From: CAYVTD01 sp964454445 | GTDB lineage: Bacteria > Bacteroidota > Ignavibacteria > Kapaibacteriales > UBA2268 | Length of the DNA stretch: 7,314 nt | Assembly: GCA_964454445.1 (NCBI GenBank) | Contig: CAYVTD010000072.1 | Span: 1-7,314 of the forward strand | Direction of reading: 5' to 3' | In this document: positions 1-5,703 of the stretch, piece after piece | Numbering within the stretch: position 1 is the first letter of the stretch | Layout of the letters: each line of letters begins with the position of its first letter | Notes under the pieces: generated by a model | Database searches by the model: none | The model's input: only the letters and a program-made list of their open reading frames with translations | What the model was told of the DNA's origin: nothing | Program-made: the position numbers and the translations under genes

Positions 1-756
1 TTCTGGAGTGCGATAGCGAAGATCGTTGATATTCACGTTTTCATCAATTCCCTTAACATCTTTTATTAAAAGATAAACGTTGTGCGCAACGGCATGATCC
101 TTTTGAAGATAATGCACATCATTGGTGCAAACAGTTTTTATACCTAACTCTTTAGCTAGACGCGGAGCTCTCGCAAGAATAAACTTATCTTCCTTGAGAT
201 TGTGGTTCTGCAATTCTATATAAAAATCATCTCCGAACAAGTCCTTGTAAAACGTAGCAGCTTCGCGCGCCTTATCGATTTCGTTGTAGATCAAATGATG
301 ATTGATTTCCCCTGCCATACATGCTCCGGTAGCTATCAAGCCGTCGTGGTATTTCTCAAGCAATTCCCGGTCAATTCTCGGTTTATAATAAAAGCCCTCA
401 GTATGAGCCAGCGTGGTCAATCTCATTAAATTCTTATACCCCTGCAAATCCTTTGCAAGCAGCACAAGATGAAAATAATTCTTTTCCTTCCTATCCTTGC
501 TTTTCCCTGAAATTCGCTCGCGTCGGCTGCCATTTGCCACATAAGCTTCCATTCCGAGTATCGGTTTGATACCGAGCTTGTTTGCCAGCTTGTAAAATTG
601 GAAACAGCCAAACATAACCCCATGGTCCGTCAAGGCGATGGCACGTTGACCGTCGCTAATAGCTGCTTCTATCAATTGCTTTGGCTCTGTTATCGAATCA
701 AGTAACGAAAAATGTGTGTGGTTGTGAAGATGAACAAATTCTCTCATTTTTTTCAT
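1..756 (-). CDS. dnaE: DNA polymerase III subunit alpha, N-terminal PHP part (partial)
   Basis: This is the catalytic subunit of the replicative DNA polymerase. Only its first 252 codons are present, because the open frame runs through the left edge of the window; family members are usually over 1,000 residues. The visible part is the PHP domain. It opens with FVHLHNHTHFSLLDS (residues 7-21), followed by ALTDHG (41-46), GMEAY (68-72), YFHLVLLAK (94-102), TGACMAGE (143-150) and TNDVHYL (211-217). The residues expected to bind metal in active bacterial PHP domains all appear present: H11, H13, D44, H45, E70, H96, C145, D213 and H215. In E. coli DnaE several of these are lost. Two in-frame starts are possible, ATG at 756 and ATG at 747; the upstream one is used here, although MREFVHLH from 747 fits the family equally well. 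Neither has a clear Shine-Dalgarno site. The gene diverges from cysC. Confidence 0.96.
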   Translation of the reverse strand, partial: MKKMREFVHLHNHTHFSLLDSITEPKQLIEAAISDGQRAIALTDHGVMFGCFQFYKLANKLGIKPILGMEAYVANGSRRERISGKSKDRKEKNYFHLVLLAKDLQGYKNLMRLTTLAHTEGFYYKPRIDRELLEKYHDGLIATGACMAGEINHHLIYNEIDKAREAATFYKDLFGDDFYIELQNHNLKEDKFILARAPRLAKELGIKTVCTNDVHYLQKDHAVAHNVYLLIKDVKGIDENVNINDLRYRTPE

Positions 757-899
757 TAAAGATATTCTATTTTTAACAATACTATCTTTTGCAACTAAAT
801 ACTTTTCTGCGAAATCCACAAAAAAAAGTTCTCAACATTAGCAAAAAGTAATTCACCAGCGTTGAGCTATCACTCTGTTTATTAAAGATTTAAATGAAT

Positions 900-929
900 A
901 TCCATTATATTTTAGCATCATTAATGGAT
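900..929. repeat. Inverted repeat ATCCATTA/TAATGGAT
   Basis: Two perfect 8-base arms lie at 900-907 and 922-929, separated by 14 bases. The element lies between the divergent genes dnaE and cysC, about 35 bases upstream of the possible cysC -7 element. It could be an operator for a dimeric regulator, but 8-base arms made mainly of A and T can arise by chance. No T-run follows, so it is not a terminator. Confidence 0.3.
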
Positions 930-965
930 TTTCTAACTCTTCTTTTTTTTTCAATAGCTATTAGT

Positions 966-973
966 TAAGTTTG
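966..973 (+). promoter_or_regulatory. Possible Bacteroidota-type -7 element for cysC
   Basis: TAAGTTTG matches the TAnnTTTG pattern of the Bacteroidota primary sigma factor. It would start transcription near 980, giving a leader of about 35 bases before the cysC ATG at 1015. A run of T at 943-950 occupies the -33 region, but the usual TTTG or TTG is missing, so the match is only partial. Confidence 0.35.
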
Positions 974-1014
974 TAGTTTAAGTTTAATAAAAAACCGCTA
1001 ATGGACGGGAAATT

Positions 1015-1629
1015 ATGGTTAGTAAAGCAACAAACATTATCTGGCATTTTAGCAAAGTTACCCTCGAAGAAATCGAAAAAAGAAATGGACACGATGGCTG
1101 CGTTGTCTGGCTCACGGGCTTGAGCGCATCGGGAAAGTCAACGATTGCCGTCGAAGCCGAACGCATTTTATTTGACCTTAACTGTCATGTCAGGATACTC
1201 GATGGAGACAACATAAGGCACGGTTTGAACAAAAATCTCGGTTTCAGCAACGAAGACCGTGAAGAAAACATTCGCCGCATCGCCGAGGTTAGCAAGCTGT
1301 TTAGAGCTTCTGGCATGATTTGTATCAATGCCTTTATATCACCTTTTAAAAAAGACAGGGACACGGCTCGCGATTTAATCGATGAAGATCATTTTATCGA
1401 GGTTTATGTTAAAGCAGGCTTGGAAACCTGTATCGAAAGAGATCCAAAAGGCATGTATAAAAAAGCACTTACAGGCGAAATCAAGAATTTCACCGGTATA
1501 TCTTCGCCATATGAAGCCCCTGAAAACCCAGAGCTTGTTATTGACACCGAAAAACTTGGCATTAAAGAAGCCGCCAATTGTTTAGTCGATTACTTACTAG
1601 AAAAAGAGATTGTAAGAAAGGGAAAATAA
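1015..1629 (+). CDS. cysC: Adenylyl-sulfate (APS) kinase
   Basis: This cytoplasmic enzyme phosphorylates adenosine 5'-phosphosulfate with ATP to give PAPS, the activated sulfate used for reduction or sulfotransfer. At 204 residues it has the normal length of a stand-alone APS kinase. The P-loop GLSASGKST is at residues 35-43 and DGDNIRHGLN at 63-72. Next comes the NEDREENIRRIAEV helix (79-92), then FISPF (107-111), whose Ser109 is at the position of the phosphorylated serine of E. coli CysC. The lid and APS-binding stretch includes KGMYKKALTGEIKNFTG (144-160) and SPYEAPENPEL (163-173). The ATG at 1015 is preceded by a G-rich site, GGACGGGA (1003-1010), and the NIIWH start of the family follows within ten residues, so this start is well supported. 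No ATP sulfurylase gene is visible in the window. The gene lies 77 bases before purH with no terminator between them, so the two may be co-transcribed. Confidence 0.97.
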   Translation: MVSKATNIIWHFSKVTLEEIEKRNGHDGCVVWLTGLSASGKSTIAVEAERILFDLNCHVRILDGDNIRHGLNKNLGFSNEDREENIRRIAEVSKLFRASGMICINAFISPFKKDRDTARDLIDEDHFIEVYVKAGLETCIERDPKGMYKKALTGEIKNFTGISSPYEAPENPELVIDTEKLGIKEAANCLVDYLLEKEIVRKGK

Positions 1630-1706
1630 TAGCAGATTTCAAATAGTATCTTAATTTAAAACCTTGTCAATAAAAACTACTTCTTTATTTATAAGCGGAG
1701 CAAACA

Positions 1707-3245
1707 ATGAAACATAGAATTAAAATGGCACTTCTATCCGTTTCAGATAAAAGTGGAATTGTGGAATTTAGCAAGGAATTGCACCAGCTTGGCATTGAGC
1801 TTATTTCCACAGGAGGCACAGCAAAAGCCATTAGCGAAGCAGGTATCCCTGTGAAAGAAATCAGCGAATTGACCGGTTTTTCCGAGATTATGGAAGACAG
1901 GGTAAAAACCCTTCATCCTTTAGTACACGGCGGCTTGCTCGGAAAACTCGACTCCGTTCTCCATCTCGGGCAGATGCAAGAATTGGGTATTAAATCCATT
2001 GATCTGCTTGTCGTAAACCTTTATCCATTCGAACAAACCCTGAAAAAAAACGCTCCACACGAGGAAATAGTCGAAAATATCGACATCGGCGGTCCGGCAA
2101 TGCTCCGTTCTGCAGCCAAGAATTATCTTTGGACTGCTCCAGTTGTTAATCCTGCTAAATATGATGAAATAGTAAGTTTATTGAAAGCCAACGATTGCGC
2201 TCTTGACGAAGATTACCGTCTCGGTCTGGCTGCAGATGTCTATGCGCATACTGCCAATTATGATTCAATCATCGCTGATTATTTCAACAAAATTACCCAT
2301 AGAAACATACCTGAAATATTAACAATTTCCGGCAAAAAAGAGCAATCGCTACGCTATGGCGAAAATCCACACCAAAACGCCGCTCTTTACGGCAATTTTC
2401 TCGATATTTTCGAACAATTACACGGAAAAGAACTTTCTTACAATAATATTGTCGATATGGATGCCGCGGCTAAAATCATTCTCGAATTCGACGAAACTGC
2501 CCTTGCCATCATCAAGCATACAAATCCCTGCGGTGTAGCTACCGGCAGTACTATTAAAGAAGCATGGGAAAAAGCTTTTGCAACTGACACAGCCTCGCCT
2601 TATGGGGGAATTATCATCACCAACAAAGTTATCAATTTGGAAGCAGCAACAGCAATGCACGACTTGTTTACCGAATTGATAATAGCCTCCGATTTCGACG
2701 TCGAAGCCCTGGCTTTGCTCGAAAAAAAGAAAGCACGCCGATTGTTGAAAGTCGATTTTAAAAAGCTTGCTAATTCCATTTCCAATGATATTAAATCTGT
2801 TGCAGGCGGCTTCCTGTTCCAAAATTCTGACACAGAGTTAATGAGCTATACCGGATTAAAAACCGTAACAAAACGCATACCAACTCCAGAAGAGATGAAA
2901 GCATTGCTGTTCGGCTGGCGCATTGCAAAGCACGTCAAATCGAATGCAATTGTTTACACAGCTGCAGACAGAACTCTTGCCATTGGCGCCGGACAGATGT
3001 CCCGCGTGGATTCCTCGCGTATTGCCGTCGAAAAAGCAGGGCTAATGAACATCGACTTGCACGGTTCTGCAATGGCATCTGACGCCTATTTCCCATTTGC
3101 CGACGGCGTCGAAGAAGCAGCAAAATCCGGAGCCACTTGCGTCATCCAACCAGGCGGCTCAATCCGCGACGAAGAAGTAATAAAAGCCGCTGACGAAAAC
3201 AATATGGCGATGGTTTTCACAGGAATGCGCCATTTCAGGCATTAA
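1707..3245 (+). CDS. purH: Bifunctional AICAR formyltransferase / IMP cyclohydrolase
   Basis: PurH carries out the last two steps of purine synthesis: it formylates AICAR with 10-formyl-tetrahydrofolate, then closes the ring to IMP. At 512 residues it is full length. The N-terminal cyclohydrolase (MGS-like) domain shows SDKSG (13-17), STGGT (34-38), RVKTLHP (65-71), NLYPF (104-108) and NIDIGGPAMLRSAAKN (124-139). K67, Y106, D126 and K138 fit the known active-site positions. The transformylase domain shows LRYGENPHQ (215-223), the catalytic K270-H271 pair in KHTNPCG (270-276), SPYGGII (297-303), KSN (411-413), GAGQMSR (427-433), SDAYFPF (458-464) and QPGGSIRDEE (481-490). It ends with the typical FTGMRHFRH. 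Small departures are Asp64 where Gly usually precedes RVKTLHP, Leu72 for Lys, and SPY for SAF before GG. A GCGGAG site (1695-1700) six bases before the ATG supports the start. A hairpin terminator follows. Confidence 0.98.
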   Translation: MKHRIKMALLSVSDKSGIVEFSKELHQLGIELISTGGTAKAISEAGIPVKEISELTGFSEIMEDRVKTLHPLVHGGLLGKLDSVLHLGQMQELGIKSIDLLVVNLYPFEQTLKKNAPHEEIVENIDIGGPAMLRSAAKNYLWTAPVVNPAKYDEIVSLLKANDCALDEDYRLGLAADVYAHTANYDSIIADYFNKITHRNIPEILTISGKKEQSLRYGENPHQNAALYGNFLDIFEQLHGKELSYNNIVDMDAAAKIILEFDETALAIIKHTNPCGVATGSTIKEAWEKAFATDTASPYGGIIITNKVINLEAATAMHDLFTELIIASDFDVEALALLEKKKARRLLKVDFKKLANSISNDIKSVAGGFLFQNSDTELMSYTGLKTVTKRIPTPEEMKALLFGWRIAKHVKSNAIVYTAADRTLAIGAGQMSRVDSSRIAVEKAGLMNIDLHGSAMASDAYFPFADGVEEAAKSGATCVIQPGGSIRDEEVIKAADENNMAMVFTGMRHFRH

Positions 3246-3280
3246 ACATAATCCGGCCCTGCTTGCTTTGTATCCCCCAA

Positions 3281-3309
3281 CCCCCATTGCAAGCAAGGGG
3301 GGCTTTTTT
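3281..3309 (+). terminator. Rho-independent terminator of purH, related to the nearby repeats
   Basis: CCCCC (3281-3285) pairs with GGGGG, and after an unpaired A the inner TTGC and GCAA can extend the stem, leaving a tight loop. C3303 and six T (3304-3309) follow at once, which is the classical intrinsic terminator layout. It begins 36 bases after the purH stop. The inner TTGC-AA-GCAA and the C-run just upstream (3274-3278) closely resemble the reverse complement of the tandem repeats at 3400-3561, so this terminator appears to be a member of that repeat family in the opposite orientation. Confidence 0.85.
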
Positions 3310-3330
3310 AAATAGTTAATAGTATATCTT

Positions 3331-3355
3331 CCAATCCTGCTTGCAAACAAGAGAG
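3331..3355. repeat. Possible degraded relic of the hairpin repeat
   Basis: The stretch contains TGCTTGCAA (3338-3346), the core of the tandem repeats downstream, followed by ACAAGAGAG. It can still form a small hairpin: CTTG (3340-3343) pairs with CAAG (3348-3351). It lacks the C-rich and G-rich outer arms. Its position between the terminator and the tandem array suggests a decayed copy, but the match is short. Confidence 0.35.
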
Positions 3356-3399
3356 TTATCTAACTCGCCTGTTTATCAGTAAGTTAACTAATATTTCTT

Positions 3400-3561
3400 C
3401 CTCCCTCCATTGCTTGCAAGGGAGGGTCGGGGTGGGATTTACCCCCTCCATTGCTTGCAAGGGAGGACCGAGGAGGGATACCTCCCTCCATTGCTTGCAA
3501 GGGAGGGTCGGGGAGGGATTTACTCCCTCCATTGCTTGCAAGGGAGGGTCGGGGAGGGATC
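3400..3561. repeat. Four tandem hairpin/G-rich repeats (REP-like), about 41-base period
   Basis: Four same-direction copies lie at about 3400-3441, 3442-3480, 3481-3522 and 3523-3561. Their CCCTCC arms start at 3403, 3444, 3484 and 3525, spacings of 41, 40 and 41 bases. Each unit reads CCCTCC, A, TTGC, TT, GCAA, G, GGAGGG, an imperfect palindrome with an A/G mismatch in the stem, followed by TCGGGG(A/T)GGGAT and a short linker. In copies 1, 3 and 4 the right arm and tail give four G-runs with loops of one or two bases, at 3420-3436, 3501-3517 and 3542-3558. Copy 2 has ACCGAGG instead of GTCGGGG and loses this pattern while keeping the hairpin. Position between two convergent genes and the palindrome-plus-tail form resemble REP-type repeats spread by RAYT (TnpA_REP) transposases; that link is inference, as no such gene is in the window. 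Open frames across the array are repeat artefacts. Confidence 0.92.
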
Positions 3562-3575
3562 CCTAATTGCTTCCC
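3561..3575 (+). repeat. Possible truncated fifth repeat copy
   Basis: CCCTAATTGCTTCCC directly follows the fourth unit and resembles the left half of the repeat (CCCTCCATTGCTTGC) with a few changes. The right arm and G-rich tail are absent. It is best read as a broken copy at the end of the array, though it is short enough to be chance. Confidence 0.35.
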
Positions 3576-3595
3576 ATCTAATACATCATAAAGAT

Positions 3596-4411
3596 TTATT
3601 CCATCTTCGTATAATCAAGCTCAGAGCCTAAAACGCTGTGCGGAATTAAAAAAATACCGATTAGCACACAAGCAGCCGCTATCGCCCATCCGCGGGCATC
3701 GGGCTTCTTCTTAAGCCTCCAAAGGGCTATTGCCCACATTATCCAAGATACAATAGTTTTATTATCAGTAAGGTCTTTGCCAAAGGGCCAACCAGTCCAA
3801 TAAGCATCGAAGGCATACTTTTGCACAATCGGACCGAAAATCAGACCGCCTACTAACAATACAGCTACTGTCCAGAGTGTTAATTTATATACATTATCGC
3901 CTTTTACTAATGCCTCAATTCCTGTTCTTGTCGAAAGAAGCATTGAACTAAAAATCAAAATGACGTGTAAGATAATGATTATATCCGGCACCTCTCCTTT
4001 AAATCGAATAACAGTCGGCTCTTCATTGATTTTAAATTCAACAGCGCCCGCTTTCAATGCAATACTATACATTAGCTTTCCCGCAGCGGGCTGACCAGGC
4101 AAAAAAGCACGCAAAGTGTCGCCTTTTCTAAGCATATCGACTGTTTCCCATTGGAAAAGATGCTCCTTGCCGCTAACATACCTTTTCCAACTCATCCTTC
4201 CACTGATTTTTTTATCGGGAGCAATGATATCTATTCCGACATCACTCGTTCCGCTACTGGTGCGGAGCAATTTATATTTGATTTCTTGAGAATTAATGAT
4301 AGTTGTACCACTAACGGGGTAGGTTGGTCCTGTCATCCGCTGATAAACGGCAAAAGCCGCCATAAGAACGAATGACAATACCCACAGAAGAATCGATTTA
4401 TATATGCTCAT
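3596..4411 (-). CDS. Conserved polytopic membrane protein of unknown function
   Basis: The 271-residue protein has an N-terminal membrane anchor (about residues 7-23) and a soluble, probably periplasmic, domain of about 118 residues (24-141). Four further hydrophobic segments follow, near 143-160, 177-196, 219-233 and 241-258. Marked motifs are YQRMTGPTYPV (23-33), LPGQPAAGK (104-112), STRTGIEAL (160-168), FGPIVQKYAFDAYWTGWPFG (192-211), DLTDNKT (213-219) and IPHSVLGSELDYT (256-268). Such dense aromatic, charged and glycine motifs look conserved, and I recall similar unnamed proteins in FCB-group genomes, but I know of no assigned function. H149 in the second segment and H258 at the end of the last could bind a cofactor; this is speculation. 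The ATG at 4411 is preceded by AGGA (4423-4420) at eight bases, which supports the start. The gene converges on purH across the repeat array and diverges from the DUF2520 gene. Confidence 0.88.
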   Translation of the reverse strand: MSIYKSILLWVLSFVLMAAFAVYQRMTGPTYPVSGTTIINSQEIKYKLLRTSSGTSDVGIDIIAPDKKISGRMSWKRYVSGKEHLFQWETVDMLRKGDTLRAFLPGQPAAGKLMYSIALKAGAVEFKINEEPTVIRFKGEVPDIIIILHVILIFSSMLLSTRTGIEALVKGDNVYKLTLWTVAVLLVGGLIFGPIVQKYAFDAYWTGWPFGKDLTDNKTIVSWIMWAIALWRLKKKPDARGWAIAAACVLIGIFLIPHSVLGSELDYTKME

Positions 4412-4510
4412 TAGAGTTTTCCTAAATGATTAAAACATCTTACTTATAAAAAAAATTTAGACGTCAGATATTAATAATTATGATTATTTTAAACATCTAA
4501 TTATCATTTT

Positions 4511-4544
4511 TTTGTAAAAATACAACAATTTTTACATATATTTG
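4511..4544 (+). promoter_or_regulatory. Bacteroidota-type promoter for the DUF2520 gene
   Basis: TATATTTG (4537-4544) matches the TAnnTTTG -7 element, and TTTG (4511-4514) lies 22 bases upstream as a -33 element, slightly wider than the usual 19-21. Transcription would begin around 4550, downstream of the first possible ATG at 4547. This supports the second in-frame ATG at 4583 as the real start. The rest of the 4412-4582 divergent spacer is AT-rich, and no promoter for the leftward membrane-protein gene was recognised in it. Confidence 0.55.
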
Positions 4545-4582
4545 GAATGGATATTAAGAATTTTAAAATATTTTTTTTAATA

Positions 4583-5521
4583 ATGAATAACAATTCCGAA
4601 CAAAAATTCCCCTTATCTTTCGGCATAGTGGGAGTGGGACAATTAGGTTGCTCATTAATTGATGGCTTGATCGACAAGGCAAATATAGATTGGATACTTG
4701 CAAGATCAGATGCTTCTTTCGAAAGGGCAAAACAGTATTCCCAAAATAAAGTGAAGATAGTCAGAAATATGAATGAAATTCAGGCATTACCCGATATTTT
4801 CTTGATCGCTGTTTCTGACAATCAAATCGAAAAAGTATCCGACGAATTCTGCAAAGCTTTTAAATCTAATTTAAAAGACAAACATTTTATCCATTTTTCG
4901 GGTTTTTTAGGTAAAAGCATGCTTGGCAATTTACTGAAATATGGTGCAAGAATCTCAGCAACTCACCCATATCAAACATTGTTTTACCCTTCATCAAAGA
5001 ATTTTTTTGGAACAGGTTTTGGAGTTGAATCAGATGATAACGAAATATTTGATTTCGTTACATTGCTCGGCGGTATTCCTTATTCGATGACAGCAGAAAT
5101 GGTCGAGAAAAAAGCTCTTTATCACTGTTCGGCAATAGCTGCTTCCAATTTTACAAACGTAGCTCTCAATTTCTCGAAATTATTAACAATAGAAGCTGGA
5201 ATACCTGCAGAGTTATTTATTCCTCCAATTATCAAAAAAACAATCGAGAATTTTTTCATTCAGTTCGAGAACACCTATTCAGATTCGCCTGACAATCCAT
5301 CAAAAAAACATGGATCATTTCCTTTATCTGGTCCGATTGCCCGAGGCGATGCGCAAGCAGTCAAACGCCATCTTGATTTGCTGTCTTTCAATGCATCTTA
5401 TAAAAAGATATACGCTCATCTTTCTTTAGCAACGGCTGAACTGACCCTTTTAAATGGATTATTGAGCGATGAGAAATACATTAGTATTTGTGAAATCCTT
5501 GATTTGGCGATTAAAGAATAA
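4583..5521 (+). CDS. Rossmann-fold DUF2520 protein, putative NAD(P)-dependent oxidoreductase
   Basis: The first part is a dinucleotide-binding Rossmann fold: FGIVGVGQLG (13-22, counted from the ATG at 4583) carries GxGxxG at G17, G19 and G22. The strand and turn LIAVSDNQI near 74-82 follow, as in pyrroline-5-carboxylate and ketopantoate reductase relatives. The second part is the all-helical DUF2520 domain, with HPYQT (128-132), YHCSAIAASNF (180-190), AGIPAELFIPP (205-215) and the signature LSGPIARGDAQAVKRHL (248-264). Substrate and pathway are unknown. An upstream in-frame ATG at 4547 would add 12 residues (MDIKNFKIFFLI). The shorter 312-residue form is preferred because a likely promoter -7 element ends at 4544, and because family proteins start close to the Rossmann strand. 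Neither start has a Shine-Dalgarno site, so initiation may be leaderless-like or rely on an AT-rich leader. The gene diverges from the membrane-protein gene and is followed by a 182-base spacer. Confidence 0.9.
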   Translation: MNNNSEQKFPLSFGIVGVGQLGCSLIDGLIDKANIDWILARSDASFERAKQYSQNKVKIVRNMNEIQALPDIFLIAVSDNQIEKVSDEFCKAFKSNLKDKHFIHFSGFLGKSMLGNLLKYGARISATHPYQTLFYPSSKNFFGTGFGVESDDNEIFDFVTLLGGIPYSMTAEMVEKKALYHCSAIAASNFTNVALNFSKLLTIEAGIPAELFIPPIIKKTIENFFIQFENTYSDSPDNPSKKHGSFPLSGPIARGDAQAVKRHLDLLSFNASYKKIYAHLSLATAELTLLNGLLSDEKYISICEILDLAIKE

Positions 5522-5703
5522 AAAAATATACGTTTTCTTTGCATAAAAATAATTATTCAAGCTCCATAAATTTTTTTTTAATTTTCCTTTTTTTTTTAAT
5601 TTTATTATTCCTAAGTTGCATAAGAAAGATTTTTTACGTACAAAAATATTAAATTTTATATTAAATATTTGTAATTAACTATTTTTTCTATAGGAGGTAT
5701 AGG
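5522..5703 (+). other. AT-rich spacer with a strong ribosome binding site
   Basis: The spacer is very AT-rich with long T-runs (around 5569-5600). No GC-stem terminator for the upstream gene was found. AATATTTG at 5664-5671 misses the TAnnTTTG pattern by one base, and TTGCAT (5616-5621) with TACAAA (5639-5644) is a weak sigma-70-like alternative, so the promoter is undecided. AGGAGGT at 5692-5698, five bases before the ATG at 5704, is a near-perfect Shine-Dalgarno site and fixes the start of the lipoprotein gene. Confidence 0.6.

Larger units (their letters stand above)
757..1014. other. Divergent AT-rich spacer between dnaE and cysC
   Basis: This 258-base spacer must hold the promoters of both dnaE (leftward) and cysC (rightward). 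It has no convincing open frame and no RNA gene was recognised. It contains runs of A and T, a plausible rightward -7 element at 966-973 and an inverted repeat at 900-929. No leftward TAnnTTTG element was found for dnaE by eye. A weaker pair, CTCAAC at 831-836 and GTTGAG at 861-866, is too short and too far apart to call. Confidence 0.6.

Noticed and set aside
202..623. Short open frames on both strands inside the left end
   Set aside because: They overlap the minus-strand dnaE coding frame, which has clear PHP motifs through the whole stretch.
2418..2833. Minus-strand open frames of 134 and 77 codons within purH
   Set aside because: They lie opposite conserved transformylase motifs of purH, show no recognisable domain and are explained by its codon use.
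3400..3561. CRISPR array
   Set aside because: The 40-41-base period has no unique spacers; nearly the whole unit repeats, and no cas gene is nearby.
3356..3631. Open frames on both strands through the tandem repeats (for example with repeated LPCKQWRE or LAREGRGG segments)
   Set aside because: They consist of translated repeat units, have no ribosome site or promoter, and are the usual artefact of a repeat whose period leaves a frame open.
5569..5600. Long T-runs after the DUF2520 gene as a terminator
   Set aside because: No GC-containing stem precedes the T-runs, so an intrinsic terminator cannot be supported.
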